DNA of 64,000 nucleotides. It comes from a virus. This document shows, piece after piece, positions 15,638 to 23,096 of the stretch. Position numbers and translations under genes: made by a program. The DNA lies in IMG/VR virus record IMGVR_UViG_3300005590_000035, positions 1 to 64,000 of that record; one strand, written 5' to 3'. A model generated the notes under the pieces. The model had not been told where the DNA came from. It did not search any database and worked only from the letters and a program-made list of their open reading frames with translations. Numbering within the stretch: position 1 is the stretch's first letter; the number at the start of each line of letters is the position of its first letter.

Positions 15638-16201
15638 ATGATTGAAATAAAAGTCACACCCAATCAAGTGGAAAATGCTAAAGAAGAAATCAAAAGTTTT
15701 GATTCACAAAAAACACACAACAAAGGTAACTGGTCCGGGAACTGGAAAGGACCCCTTGGTGAATCTTTGATGGAGGATTGGCTGCAATCTTTTGATGACC
15801 TATCGTTTGATGCTATGACCTTCGTAAAGCGTGGATGGACGGAACCGGATTTCCGTTTGCACACCAACACCAATACACCTACAAGTGTGGATATTAAAAC
15901 CACTACACACTACGCCAATTGGAGCCAAAACCCTCCGAAACACGATATTTATGTTTGGAGTGAACTCAAAGGTAGTCCAAACAATCCACACACTTTGATT
16001 ATCAAAGGTTGGTTAAGCAAACAACAGATGACGGAACTCATGACTGAATCCAGTCAAAATGACTGGGATGAAAAGAATACTCAAAATGGATGCTACAAAG
16101 TGGAGCGTGAGGCATGGGGCAAAATGCGGACCGATTGGTGTTTCACCGATAATGCCCTTGAAAGTATGGATGACTTCGTAACTCAAATCATTGAGAGATA
16201 G
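15638..16201 (+). CDS. Putative PD-(D/E)XK-family endonuclease
   Basis: A 187-residue protein. 'GPLGESLMEDWLQSF' offers the helix-A glutamate, and 'WTEPDFRLHTNTN'...'SVDIKTTTHY' offers the P-D...D-x-K catalytic core. This is the layout of restriction-like or RecB-like single-domain nucleases. Substrate unknown; it could act in recombination or host DNA degradation. Confidence 0.65.
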   Translation: MIEIKVTPNQVENAKEEIKSFDSQKTHNKGNWSGNWKGPLGESLMEDWLQSFDDLSFDAMTFVKRGWTEPDFRLHTNTNTPTSVDIKTTTHYANWSQNPPKHDIYVWSELKGSPNNPHTLIIKGWLSKQQMTELMTESSQNDWDEKNTQNGCYKVEREAWGKMRTDWCFTDNALESMDDFVTQIIER

Positions 16202-16202
16202 G

Positions 16203-16451
16203 ATGACTGAAACCAGCAAACTTTATTGGTTAGATGACTCACCGATGTTCACCATGTTTGAAGATGGTGGGGCGTATCACCTCATTTGGCATTGTCCGCC
16301 CGAACCCGTAGTGATGATGGCCGTTAATAATCCCGACAAAGATTGTTGCAGGGATGAAACCGGAAGAACATGGAATGGAGCCGCACTCATTGGATTCATT
16401 CGTTATTGCCCTCCCACAAATAGGCATTATCAGCATATTGTAAAGTCATAA
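16203..16451 (+). CDS. Hypothetical protein, 82 aa
   Basis: It starts at ATG 16203, one base after the nuclease stop, and is therefore in the same operon. It contains 'HCPPEP', 'DCCRDE' and 'YCPP', which might bind a metal. Not recognised. Confidence 0.6.
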   Translation: MTETSKLYWLDDSPMFTMFEDGGAYHLIWHCPPEPVVMMAVNNPDKDCCRDETGRTWNGAALIGFIRYCPPTNRHYQHIVKS

Positions 16452-16454
16452 AGA

Positions 16455-16464
16455 TTAAATAGGT
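16455..16464 (+). promoter_or_regulatory. TATA-like box TTAAATAGGT
   Basis: It lies 31 nt before ATG 16486 and excludes the upstream TTG 16474. Confidence 0.68.
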
Positions 16465-16485
16465 CATCACTACTTGTATAAAATT

Positions 16486-16836
16486 ATGCGTAGCCCATAT
16501 CCACCTTACGACAAAGACGACAAGAGAAGTAATCCATACAGTCCCTTCGGAAACCCGAGCGACTGGTTCCCAGTTTCCGACCCAGTTACAGATGAAATCA
16601 TGAAGGAAATGAAGAGGATTCTCAAATCACTTCTAAACGATAAAAACTCTAAAAAGAAGATGAAAGATATGAAAAAGCGAACCACTCTTAAGGCTACTGT
16701 AAAAAGAGGGGAGAAGAAGTATAGAATCACTATTGAAGAGATTACCCCTAAGCCATCCGAAGTTCCCGATGAAATCAAAATTGAATGGGACTCCGATAAA
16801 TCTTTCGGAAAGGGCCACAAAGATTTGAAAGAGTAA
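16486..16836 (+). CDS. Hypothetical basic protein, 116 aa
   Basis: Pro/Tyr/Asp-rich N terminus, then a strongly basic helical stretch ('DKNSKKKMKDMKKRTTLKA') and a short beta region. Its charge suggests nucleic-acid binding, but no domain is recognised. Confidence 0.62.
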   Translation: MRSPYPPYDKDDKRSNPYSPFGNPSDWFPVSDPVTDEIMKEMKRILKSLLNDKNSKKKMKDMKKRTTLKATVKRGEKKYRITIEEITPKPSEVPDEIKIEWDSDKSFGKGHKDLKE

Positions 16837-16843
16837 GTAATCT

Positions 16844-16853
16844 TTCAAGTAGT
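16844..16853 (+). promoter_or_regulatory. TATA-like box TTCAAGTAGT
   Basis: It lies 30 nt before ATG 16874. Confidence 0.65.
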
Positions 16854-16873
16854 AAGACACTTCTGCCTAAACT

Positions 16874-17740
16874 ATGGAGAAGACAGGCGCAAGGTATGTA
16901 AGATTTGACATCATCATGCCACTACACATGATGGAAAGAGTCTATGTTTTGAGGGCCATTGATTCCATCCTAAATCAATCACACCGTAAGTGGAGATTAA
17001 CTATTGTTGAAACTCCCGCATCCGTCAAAAAGAATGGTAATTTTTGGAAAAAGTTTATTCTTGAATTAGATGATAGCCGTTTTCACCATTGTATAGAAAG
17101 CAGTAAAGGCATATCAGCCGCAAGAAATCAAGCAGCCGACTGTGAGCGTAGTGATTATATCGCCTTCCTTGATGGTGATGATGCTTGGGAACCAAATCAT
17201 CTTGAAATAATGGCGAATGCTATTGCATCCTCTAAAGAAGAGGTCGTAATGTGGTGGGCGAGATTAGGAAAACCTTTGCAGTTGAAAAGCCTAATGAATG
17301 GTAGGACTCAAACCAAAGTTTTAGAATACTCACCCTATGAAGGCTTAGAATTGTTTTCACCTAACTATTATTATTATTATTTTATGGTTCATCCGGCATA
17401 CCCATCGGCATTTGTTGTAAGAAGAGATGCCTTCCAAGCCATTGGTGGCTTTGACCCTATAATGCTCCGATGTGAGGACCAAGATTTAGTTATGAGATTG
17501 ATACATCCTCAAGACGGACAAGGGATTGCACAATTCGTGGATTCTCTTTCAGTCATTCGTGAACCATCTCGTGAATCCCATAAGATTTCAGCGGAAGATA
17601 AAGATTATGTGCAAGAATTAGTGGACCGTTACCCGTGGCCACAAGTTTGGGAAAAACCGGATGAGTTACTGGAAGAGGTTTGGGAAGATATGTTGGAACA
17701 CATATACGAAACCCGCCACAAAAACTTTACACTTAAGTAG
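16874..17740 (+). CDS. GT2-family glycosyltransferase
   Basis: A 288-residue GT-A enzyme. 'FDIIMPLHMMERVYVLRAID' is the donor-binding start, 'SSKGISAARNQAADCERSDY' the canonical nucleotide-binding helix, and 'IAFLDGDDAWEPNHLE' carries the D-x-D metal motif. The acceptor half includes 'GGFDPIMLRCEDQDLVMRL', the E-D catalytic-base region. It is a third glycosyltransferase of the window. Confidence 0.9.
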   Translation: MEKTGARYVRFDIIMPLHMMERVYVLRAIDSILNQSHRKWRLTIVETPASVKKNGNFWKKFILELDDSRFHHCIESSKGISAARNQAADCERSDYIAFLDGDDAWEPNHLEIMANAIASSKEEVVMWWARLGKPLQLKSLMNGRTQTKVLEYSPYEGLELFSPNYYYYYFMVHPAYPSAFVVRRDAFQAIGGFDPIMLRCEDQDLVMRLIHPQDGQGIAQFVDSLSVIREPSRESHKISAEDKDYVQELVDRYPWPQVWEKPDELLEEVWEDMLEHIYETRHKNFTLK

Positions 17741-17742
17741 GT
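17733..17742 (+). promoter_or_regulatory. TATA-like box TTAAGTAGGT
   Basis: It overlaps the glycosyltransferase stop and lies 29 nt before ATG 17762. Confidence 0.68.
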
Positions 17743-17761
17743 CGCTGCACACTTCAAACCT

Positions 17762-17977
17762 ATGGAGTCCTCCACCAAGGAATTGATTGCAGAACTCAAG
17801 CAAGTGGATACCAAACTCCGAAAAGTTAGGCAGACTTATGACGAAAAAACCAAGATACTCCACAAGATGTCTGCCCGGATTCAAGCAAGATTAAGGTTGC
17901 GTTGCGACCACGAGTGGATAAGAGATTCACACCAATATGCTGAATACTATTGTAAGCATTGCACCCTGCATAAATGA
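17762..17977 (+). CDS. Coiled-coil protein with C-terminal zinc knuckle
   Basis: A 71-residue protein: about 45 residues of coiled coil ('LIAELKQVDTKLRKVRQTYD') then 'RCDHEWIRDS'...'YYCKHCTLHK', a C/H/C/C-type metal site. The architecture is that of a small scaffold or DNA-binding adaptor. Not recognised. Confidence 0.65.
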   Translation: MESSTKELIAELKQVDTKLRKVRQTYDEKTKILHKMSARIQARLRLRCDHEWIRDSHQYAEYYCKHCTLHK

Positions 17978-17983
17978 TAACAA

Positions 17984-17993
17984 TTAAATAGGT
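17984..17993 (+). promoter_or_regulatory. TATA-like box TTAAATAGGT
   Basis: It lies 30 nt before ATG 18014. Confidence 0.7.
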
Positions 17994-18013
17994 AATAGGA
18001 AGGGATAGATACT

Positions 18014-18229
18014 ATGAAGCAACAGCAGTATAGCAGACCTTCAAGGACTTTAACATTGAATACGCATGGTGGCACCAGCCATCTAAGAATAGAACATATC
18101 ATAGCAGTTAGGGCTACTGATGATATGGTGGATGTTTTCACACAATTCCATATCTTTACCGTTGATTGTGCCGATGAAGACGCAGCCATGACTTTGGCCT
18201 CGGACATTCACGACCTCATGGCACAGTAA
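18014..18229 (+). CDS. Hypothetical protein, 71 aa
   Basis: Small alpha/beta protein ('LRIEHIIAVRATDDMVDVFT' and a C-terminal helix 'AAMTLASDIHDLM'). No cysteines or membrane segments. Function unknown. Confidence 0.62.
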   Translation: MKQQQYSRPSRTLTLNTHGGTSHLRIEHIIAVRATDDMVDVFTQFHIFTVDCADEDAAMTLASDIHDLMAQ

Positions 18230-18231
18230 TG

Positions 18232-18241
18232 TTTTAATACT
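18232..18241 (+). promoter_or_regulatory. TATA-like box TTTTAATACT
   Basis: It lies 31 nt before ATG 18263. Confidence 0.6.
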
Positions 18242-18262
18242 TGATGCCTTCGTAGGGATAAC

Positions 18263-18550
18263 ATGGGAAATTGGTTCACAATTACAACCGGCGGAGAAAT
18301 CATAGACCATCCTTGGATTGATAGGCCGAGCCTTGAGCAGATGCAAGAACAAGTTGGTGGCTACATTGAAGTATGCCCTAAGCACACCGAATGGCATAAG
18401 GGTAATACACCCTACACCACTAAGATGTATGAAGCCTACGCCAATGAAGAAGGCATGATGTATGGATTACCTGTAAATCGTCATGCTACCGAGATATTAG
18501 GCTACACCATTCTTGGAGATGTATTGTTTCATGGAGTGCGAAGCATTTGA
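18263..18550 (+). CDS. DUF3846-like phage protein
   Basis: A 95-residue protein with the DUF3846 pattern: 'LEQMQEQVGGYIEVCP' near the N terminus, then 'YANEEGMMYGLPVNRHATEI' and 'LGDVLFHG' at the end. The family is widespread in phages and plasmids and has no established function. Its TGA overlaps the TTG start of the next gene. Confidence 0.8.
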   Translation: MGNWFTITTGGEIIDHPWIDRPSLEQMQEQVGGYIEVCPKHTEWHKGNTPYTTKMYEAYANEEGMMYGLPVNRHATEILGYTILGDVLFHGVRSI

Positions 18551-19032
18551 ATATCTTCGTGCTTGATGAGGACCCGTGGACTGCGGCGGCTTGGGCGGCA
18601 GACCGGCATTCCGTGAAGATGCCCTTAGAATCGGCACAACTCTTATGCACAGCCCTTGCATCACACGGGGTCTTGGATACACCATACAAGCCTACACATA
18701 AGAATCATCCATGCACAGTATGGACTGCTTTGAACCGAGAAAACTTTGACTGGTTATGTATGCACGGATATGCGTTATGCAAAACTTACCAATTGAGATA
18801 TGGAAAGGAACATAAATGTTTAGCAGTTATTGAGTGGTGTGAGCAGAACCGATTGTATATCCCCGAAGGAAAACGCACACCTTGGGCTATCTGCATGGGT
18901 GAGGAATACAAAGTCGGAGAAGATGTTGTCGCCTCTTATCGTCAGTATTACAAAATAGGTAAAACTTACATGAACAAAGGAAGTGGCCCACAATGGAACA
19001 AGAACCCTACGGGAAAGCCACCTTGGTTTTGA
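18547..19032 (+). CDS. Conserved phage-type protein, possible DNA-repair glycosylase
   Basis: A 161-residue protein that starts with TTG inside the previous TGA. The pattern 'NIFVLDEDPWTAAAWAADRH' and then 'SVKMPLESAQLLCTALASHG', 'HKNHPCTVWTALNRENFDWL' and 'YRYGKEHKC' is shared with a marine cyanophage family that is sometimes labelled a pyrimidine-dimer glycosylase. I cannot confirm that activity from the sequence: it does not show the T4 endonuclease V motif. It is best treated as a conserved viral protein of uncertain role. Confidence 0.7.
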   Translation: MNIFVLDEDPWTAAAWAADRHSVKMPLESAQLLCTALASHGVLDTPYKPTHKNHPCTVWTALNRENFDWLCMHGYALCKTYQLRYGKEHKCLAVIEWCEQNRLYIPEGKRTPWAICMGEEYKVGEDVVASYRQYYKIGKTYMNKGSGPQWNKNPTGKPPWF

Positions 19033-19049
19033 TTTATATTACTTAACGG

Positions 19050-19059
19050 TTAAATAGGT
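19050..19059 (+). promoter_or_regulatory. TATA-like box TTAAATAGGT
   Basis: It lies 30 nt before ATG 19080. Confidence 0.7.
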
Positions 19060-19079
19060 GTTGGATGTTATAATTCATC

Positions 19080-19649
19080 ATGGGGAAAAACCGACTCGTG
19101 GCACAAAGAGTTTATTTGGCAGGGCCTATTGATTATGCAGATGACGATGGAATCGGTTGGCGACAAGCCATCACACCCAAACTTGAAGCCATGAATATCA
19201 TGGTGATGGACCCTACAAACAAGATGACTACTAATACCCGATATAATGAAGTCGGAGAGGAACAGAACAACCTCAAAGAATTAAAGAAATTAGGTCGTTG
19301 GCATGAACTCCGTAGCGAGATGAAACCGATTGTCTTAGTTGATTTGAGAATGGTTGAGATTGCAGATTTCGTTATTGCTTACATAGACCAAAACACACCA
19401 ATGTGTGGAACTTGGGAAGAACTCTTCGTTTCACTACGCCAAAGGAAGCCTACATTTGTAGTAGCCGAGGGTGGAAAGGAAAATATGCCTCTTTGGTTAT
19501 TTGGCCGTATCAATCCCGATTATATTTTTGACTCTTTTGAAGATTTGGAGAATTACCTAAGTGGTATTAATCAAGGTAAAATTGCCGAAGATGCCACTCG
19601 TTGGGTATTCTTTAACGAAGAACCATTACCAGTTCCAACTCCTGTGTGA
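19080..19649 (+). CDS. Nucleoside 2-deoxyribosyltransferase-like protein
   Basis: A 189-residue protein with the 'RVYLAGPIDYADDDG' start typical of the NDT/DRT superfamily, then 'IVLVDLRMVEIADFVIAYID' and 'PMCGTWEELF', where the Glu is the candidate catalytic nucleophile. Members exchange or hydrolyse bases of deoxyribonucleosides or their monophosphates. Here it could serve nucleotide salvage together with MazG, dCMP deaminase and the reductase. Confidence 0.78.
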   Translation: MGKNRLVAQRVYLAGPIDYADDDGIGWRQAITPKLEAMNIMVMDPTNKMTTNTRYNEVGEEQNNLKELKKLGRWHELRSEMKPIVLVDLRMVEIADFVIAYIDQNTPMCGTWEELFVSLRQRKPTFVVAEGGKENMPLWLFGRINPDYIFDSFEDLENYLSGINQGKIAEDATRWVFFNEEPLPVPTPV

Positions 19650-19653
19650 GTCA

Positions 19654-19663
19654 TTAAGTAGTC
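19654..19663 (+). promoter_or_regulatory. TATA-like box TTAAGTAGTC
   Basis: It lies 29 nt before ATG 19683. Confidence 0.7.
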
Positions 19664-19682
19664 GGGCAACAGACTATCTTTC

Positions 19683-19919
19683 ATGGAAAACTACCCAGCG
19701 AAGTTTTACGAAGCCGAAAAAGGAAAGCCTCTCCACATTATAGGTTACACAATCGCTCTCGGAATGATGGGAGTAGGTGTAGCGGAAACAGGTCATGGAA
19801 TATACTATGGCCTCAAAGGACAAGGAAAACCAATGGGCTACGCACTCGGACCAATTCTTTTGGCAACTGGTGGAGTAGCAGCCTACTCCTACCTAAAATA
19901 TGCTAAAGTTATTTATTGA
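19683..19919 (+). CDS. Two-helix membrane protein, 78 aa
   Basis: Two Gly-rich hydrophobic helices ('IIGYTIALGMMGVGVAETG' and 'GYALGPILLATGGVAAYSYL') joined by a short polar loop. It could be a virion membrane protein or a holin-like protein. No family recognised. Confidence 0.62.
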   Translation: MENYPAKFYEAEKGKPLHIIGYTIALGMMGVGVAETGHGIYYGLKGQGKPMGYALGPILLATGGVAAYSYLKYAKVIY

Positions 19920-19947
19920 GGATGGTTTAGCCTCCAATTAAAGAACC

Positions 19948-19957
19948 TTCAAATAGG
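19948..19957 (+). promoter_or_regulatory. TATA-like box TTCAAATAGG
   Basis: It lies 32 nt before ATG 19980 and supports the small gene there. Confidence 0.63.
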
Positions 19958-19979
19958 TTACCCACCCCTTGGATAATAC

Positions 19980-20153
19980 ATGGGAGATGCTTACAATTGT
20001 CCGTTCTGTAAATGGCCTGGAATGAAAATTGTTTCAAAGCCAGCAATAGATATTATGAATAATCAATATAAACACGGAAAGTGTAAATGTGGTGCAGAAG
20101 CCATCTATTTACTCAAACCCGACCCCAAAGTTCAAATACCACATACGGATTAG
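19980..20153 (+). CDS. 57-aa zinc-ribbon protein
   Basis: 'NCPFCKWPG' and 'GKCKCGAEA' supply two Cys pairs about 25 residues apart, a compact zinc ribbon. The start is supported by the box upstream. It is followed 8 nt later by another small gene, so 19980-20444 probably forms one transcript. Confidence 0.65.
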   Translation: MGDAYNCPFCKWPGMKIVSKPAIDIMNNQYKHGKCKCGAEAIYLLKPDPKVQIPHTD

Positions 20154-20161
20154 CCTTGATT

Positions 20162-20329
20162 ATGCCACAATGCTATGTGCTTGAAAGAATCATGCTGAAT
20201 GGGTGGAAGGAGTATATCGTATTCCACAATAAGGATGAGGCTATTAAACACGCCGAAGCCCTAATGCAATCTCACGATGTTGATGCTTGCCAAATACACG
20301 CTTCGCATATAATGGATAGGAGAGATTAA
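20162..20329 (+). CDS. 55-aa hypothetical protein
   Basis: I choose ATG 20162, immediately after the zinc-ribbon gene, rather than the longer frame from 20087 that would overlap it. Small alpha/beta protein ('CYVLERIMLNGWKEYIVFHN'). Not recognised. Confidence 0.58.
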   Translation: MPQCYVLERIMLNGWKEYIVFHNKDEAIKHAEALMQSHDVDACQIHASHIMDRRD

Positions 20330-20330
20330 G

Positions 20331-20444
20331 ATGGGAAATAAAACTAACAAAATGCTAAAGCCACTATTGAGAACGCCCCGTGAAGGTATTCATATTATTC
20401 ACGAAGAATGGGAGTTCGTTCAAGTGCCAAAAGGCCAAGAATAA
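20331..20444 (+). CDS. 37-aa microprotein
   Basis: It starts one base after the previous TAA, preceded by GGAGAG in the end of that gene. The product has a basic start ('NKTNKMLKPLLRTPREG') and a hydrophobic/acidic end. Its tight spacing in a run of small genes supports it. Function unknown. Confidence 0.5.
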   Translation: MGNKTNKMLKPLLRTPREGIHIIHEEWEFVQVPKGQE

Positions 20445-20450
20445 GAACCA

Positions 20451-20460
20451 TTAAGTGCAA
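20451..20460 (+). promoter_or_regulatory. TATA-like box TTAAGTGCAA
   Basis: It lies 30 nt before ATG 20481. Confidence 0.6.
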
Positions 20461-20480
20461 AGCCGCCATATATTGGCCCT

Positions 20481-21494
20481 ATGGCCAATCCGAAGGCGGT
20501 GTTAATTGATGCCGGTTATTTTATTGGCAGACAAGGCCGTTGGTGGAGTCCTAAAGGAAGTGTTCGCCGTGCTTACAATCGTTGGCAAAGGACAGGTAGC
20601 AATCCCGACTTCTTTAAGTTTAGAGCCGCTATGAAGAAGGCTATTCGCAACGATATTTCATACCTTGGATTTAGAATCCGTCAAATGGGATTTGGTCAAA
20701 AGACTACCCGAGTTGTCCTTTGTTATGACGGAACCGAAGGGTGCAATGCAAGAACCAAATTATTCCCACCCTACAAACAGAATCGCCGTGCGGAACAAGA
20801 GGACCCGGACGAGGAACGCAAGATACCAGACATTAGACAAAACTTTGCTGACCTTGGTTTCAATCCCGATGAAATGGGAAAGGGCTGGGAAGCACTTTAT
20901 GAAACTACTAAGGAAGCAGACGACTTGTTGGCAGAAGAGTTAGCCCGCATAGATAAGAAGACCGAAGTTTTAATCATGAGTGCTGATTCCGACCTCTTTC
21001 AATGCTGGAACCTTCACCCCAAAGTTAGGATACACAACTTCCAAGTTGAAATCCTCAAGAAAGAAGTTGAGAAAAAGTTAGGTATCCCAATTTCTAAGTA
21101 TGCCGACTGGAAAGCCATTGCTGGTGACGCATCGGATAACATCCCCGGAGTTCCTAATCTTGGTGGAACCGCCGCCGCAACCTTACTCCGAACCTATAAG
21201 GGTCTTGAAGACATACCCGAAGAATATCTAACTACTGTGGTTGTGTCGGACCCAGCAATTGTAACTACCAAACTTTCCACATTTAGAGCCGAACAAGAAT
21301 TATCTATGGCAGCCACAGTAAGAGAGCACGGAGATTATTGGAGGCGTGTTGAGAAACAACAATCTGCATCTATGCGTGGTGAGCAATACAAAAGTATGGA
21401 ACAAGTGTTAGACGGAACTGGTGTGCTCGTAACTAACCACAAAGATAGTTGCCTAACTTTTCGTCAAATCATTGCTTTGCCATTTGTAGGCTAA
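20481..21494 (+). CDS. 5'-3' exonuclease / flap endonuclease, phage-type
   Basis: A 337-residue PIN/FEN-superfamily nuclease. 'AVLIDAGYFIGRQ' supplies the first Asp (near 10), 'VVLCYDGTEGCNARTKLFPP' the second region, 'ETTKEADDLLAEELA' and 'LIMSADSDLFQ' the metal-binding acids, and 'IAGDASDNIPGVPNLGGTAA' the helix-hairpin-helix of the bacterial/phage 5'-exonuclease type rather than archaeal Fen1. It would remove primers, flaps or damaged strands. Its 3' end overlaps the convergent minus-strand nuclease gene by 42 nt. Confidence 0.87.
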   Translation: MANPKAVLIDAGYFIGRQGRWWSPKGSVRRAYNRWQRTGSNPDFFKFRAAMKKAIRNDISYLGFRIRQMGFGQKTTRVVLCYDGTEGCNARTKLFPPYKQNRRAEQEDPDEERKIPDIRQNFADLGFNPDEMGKGWEALYETTKEADDLLAEELARIDKKTEVLIMSADSDLFQCWNLHPKVRIHNFQVEILKKEVEKKLGIPISKYADWKAIAGDASDNIPGVPNLGGTAAATLLRTYKGLEDIPEEYLTTVVVSDPAIVTTKLSTFRAEQELSMAATVREHGDYWRRVEKQQSASMRGEQYKSMEQVLDGTGVLVTNHKDSCLTFRQIIALPFVG

Positions 21495-21902
21495 GGCCAA
21501 TAAACAAGTTTCCAAAGTTTCACCCAATGAGAACAAATCATTTGGCATCACCCCAATAAATGAATATCTGCTTGATTCGTAAATAGATTCTTTGTAGGCT
21601 TTTCTTTCAAGATACTTAGGAATACGACTCTCTAACCATCTTGCTCCCTTTCCCGGACGCAGTAAGCCCCAATACTCAATTATGACTGGGTTTTCAAACT
21701 TTCTTCCTTTCAATCCGCTGACTACCCAATCAGGGTGGAAGCACTCACCCTCCAACCAAACATTAGGTTCGTATTCAAAGTCAAAGCCACGCTTGTGTAG
21801 CCAGTTATCTATTTGGGCTTCCGAAAAAGATTTCACTTTATTCCCCGCTTTTGTTTTTACAAGAGAGTTAGGGCTGCCTCTCCGATGACGAGTATTCTTC
21901 AT
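21453..21902 (-). CDS. Minus-strand nuclease-like protein
   Basis: This is the only convincing gene on the minus strand. I start it at ATG 21902 ('MKNTRHRRGSP') because a TTCAAGTAGT box lies 32 nt upstream; the frame opens earlier, at 21956. 'SFSEAQIDNWLHKRGFDFEY' and 'CFHPDWVVSG'...'NPVIIEYWGLL' fit a PD-(D/E)XK or Vsr-like core (E...PDW...E-x-W). It may be a homing-type or recombination nuclease. Opposite orientation among about 110 co-oriented genes suggests separate acquisition. Confidence 0.7.
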   Translation of the reverse strand: MKNTRHRRGSPNSLVKTKAGNKVKSFSEAQIDNWLHKRGFDFEYEPNVWLEGECFHPDWVVSGLKGRKFENPVIIEYWGLLRPGKGARWLESRIPKYLERKAYKESIYESSRYSFIGVMPNDLFSLGETLETCLLALAYKWQSNDLTKS

Positions 21903-21924
21903 CGGTATATGATTTCGTTCCTTT

Positions 21925-21934
21925 ACTACTTGAA
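21925..21934 (-). promoter_or_regulatory. Minus-strand TATA-like box TTCAAGTAGT
   Basis: On the minus strand it lies 32 nt before the ATG at 21902 and is the same motif used on the plus strand. It faces the plus-strand box at 21960, making a divergent promoter pair. Confidence 0.65.
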
Positions 21935-21959
21935 GATTGAGGGTGGAACACCCCAAAGG

Positions 21960-21969
21960 TTAAATACTA
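21960..21969 (+). promoter_or_regulatory. TATA-like box TTAAATACTA
   Basis: It lies 29 nt before ATG 21989. Confidence 0.65.
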
Positions 21970-21988
21970 CTGGACTTTACCCCAAGAC

Positions 21989-22297
21989 ATGAACCGTAAC
22001 GAGATATGCCCTATCTGTGATGGAGCCGTGCCAAGTGAAGAACATAAAGGTCAATTTCCGGGAGCACTCTCCCGCTTTGACAACAACGAAGAAATATGCT
22101 CCCTGTGTGGCTTGGCAGAAGCCATGACCCCATTCTTTTCCGATGAGGGAAGGGATTTAATGATTATGGGTCGTGAATATGACTCATTTGAGGTTTGGGC
22201 CGAAGGTGTCCGTTTGGGACTCCCACAATGCCGAGAATTGATGATTCAACAAAAAGAATCTATTGCTCGGTTGAAGGAATTAGAAGGAAGTGAGTGA
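21989..22297 (+). CDS. Zinc-binding hypothetical protein, 102 aa
   Basis: Two C-x2-C pairs, 'CPICDG' and 'CSLCGLAEAM', separated by about 28 residues form a ribbon or treble-clef site; the rest is helical. It heads an operon of at least three small genes (spacing 0-1 nt). Confidence 0.68.
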   Translation: MNRNEICPICDGAVPSEEHKGQFPGALSRFDNNEEICSLCGLAEAMTPFFSDEGRDLMIMGREYDSFEVWAEGVRLGLPQCRELMIQQKESIARLKELEGSE

Positions 22298-22450
22298 ATG
22301 ACTTACATTAGCATATACGATATTTCATTCGTAGTTCAAGATGATGAAGGCAACGAGAAATTATACACCACTAAAATGGATTACGACCATTCATTTATTG
22401 CATCCTTAATAGAGTTGGAAGATTTAGTGCCAATAGACGGAGAGGAATAA
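22298..22450 (+). CDS. 50-aa acidic hypothetical protein
   Basis: Its ATG directly follows the preceding TGA. Reads 'MTYISIYDISFVVQDDEGNE' and ends 'PIDGEE'. Not recognised; accepted because of the tight operon spacing on both sides. Confidence 0.55.
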   Translation: MTYISIYDISFVVQDDEGNEKLYTTKMDYDHSFIASLIELEDLVPIDGEE

Positions 22451-22451
22451 G

Positions 22452-22595
22452 ATGGTAAAGTGCGGTTATTCCAAGTGTGATAATCATTTGAATGGTTATT
22501 TCAATCCACACCATGTCCCCGAAACCTGTGCAAAAGTCACCAAAGAAGGTGAAACATTTTATTGTTGTAAAACACACATGGATTGGGATAATTAA
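22452..22595 (+). CDS. 47-aa Cys/His-rich protein
   Basis: It contains 'KCGYSKCDNH', 'FNPHHVPETC' and 'YCCKTHMDWD', giving five Cys and several His: probably one or two zinc sites. It starts one base after the previous stop. No family recognised. Confidence 0.58.
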   Translation: MVKCGYSKCDNHLNGYFNPHHVPETCAKVTKEGETFYCCKTHMDWDN

Positions 22596-22600
22596 GAACC

Positions 22601-22610
22601 TTCATATAGG
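22601..22610 (+). promoter_or_regulatory. TATA-like box TTCATATAGG
   Basis: It lies 31 nt before ATG 22632, which favours that start over ATG 22626. Confidence 0.62.
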
Positions 22611-22631
22611 AAAAAGCATTGTTTAATGCTT

Positions 22632-22916
22632 ATGGATGCTCCACCGAAGGAATTGAGAATTGAGTTTCGTATCTTGGAAGAGGCTCTTGAAAGAGTCGGA
22701 CCAATGAGCAAAGATAATGATAGGCTGACCTATCATTTACTCACCATCCTCAAAGACATGGGCCTCGCATGGCGAAGTTCACACAAAATTGTTTTATTTG
22801 CAGGTGAAGATGAACCGGATTTTTCCGATGAATATGCACAACATCTTGACCGATTGGCAAGTGGCCTTCCGAGCGAGTGGGAATATCCGGACCCAATGGA
22901 TGATGAAGAAGAATGA
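22632..22916 (+). CDS. Hypothetical helical protein, 94 aa
   Basis: Starts 'MDAPPKELRIEFRILEEALE' and ends strongly acidic ('DPMDDEEE'). It is helical, with no motif recognised. It is translationally coupled (ATGA) to a membrane microprotein. Confidence 0.63.
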   Translation: MDAPPKELRIEFRILEEALERVGPMSKDNDRLTYHLLTILKDMGLAWRSSHKIVLFAGEDEPDFSDEYAQHLDRLASGLPSEWEYPDPMDDEEE

Positions 22917-22996
22917 GTGTTGATGAAGGTTTGTATTTTATGACAGGAATGCTCCTTATTGTTTTAGTCGCCAAATATTTTTTTGGTGAGGACTGA
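22913..22996 (+). CDS. 27-aa membrane microprotein
   Basis: It starts in an ATGA overlap with the previous gene and ends in a TGATG junction with the next. One hydrophobic helix ('MTGMLLIVLVAKYFFG') spans most of it. Coupling at both ends is the argument for expression. Confidence 0.48.
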   Translation: MSVDEGLYFMTGMLLIVLVAKYFFGED

Positions 22997-23070
22997 TGGA
23001 AACTTTCTGTTTAGTTTCTTTATTTTTGTTCTTCTTTGGCATGGCATTTCCACCCGATGATTGGTATTAA
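22996..23070 (+). CDS. 24-aa hydrophobic microprotein
   Basis: It follows the previous stop in a TGATG arrangement and reads 'METFCLVSLFLFFFGMAF' then 'PPDDWY'. A single membrane helix is likely. With the preceding gene it forms a pair of very small membrane peptides. Confidence 0.45.
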   Translation: METFCLVSLFLFFFGMAFPPDDWY

Positions 23071-23076
23071 GTAGGT
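23067..23076 (+). promoter_or_regulatory. TATA-like box TTAAGTAGGT
   Basis: It lies 30 nt before the XPF-like gene start at 23097. Confidence 0.7.
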
Positions 23077-23096
23077 GCTAACACCCCTAAATTAAT

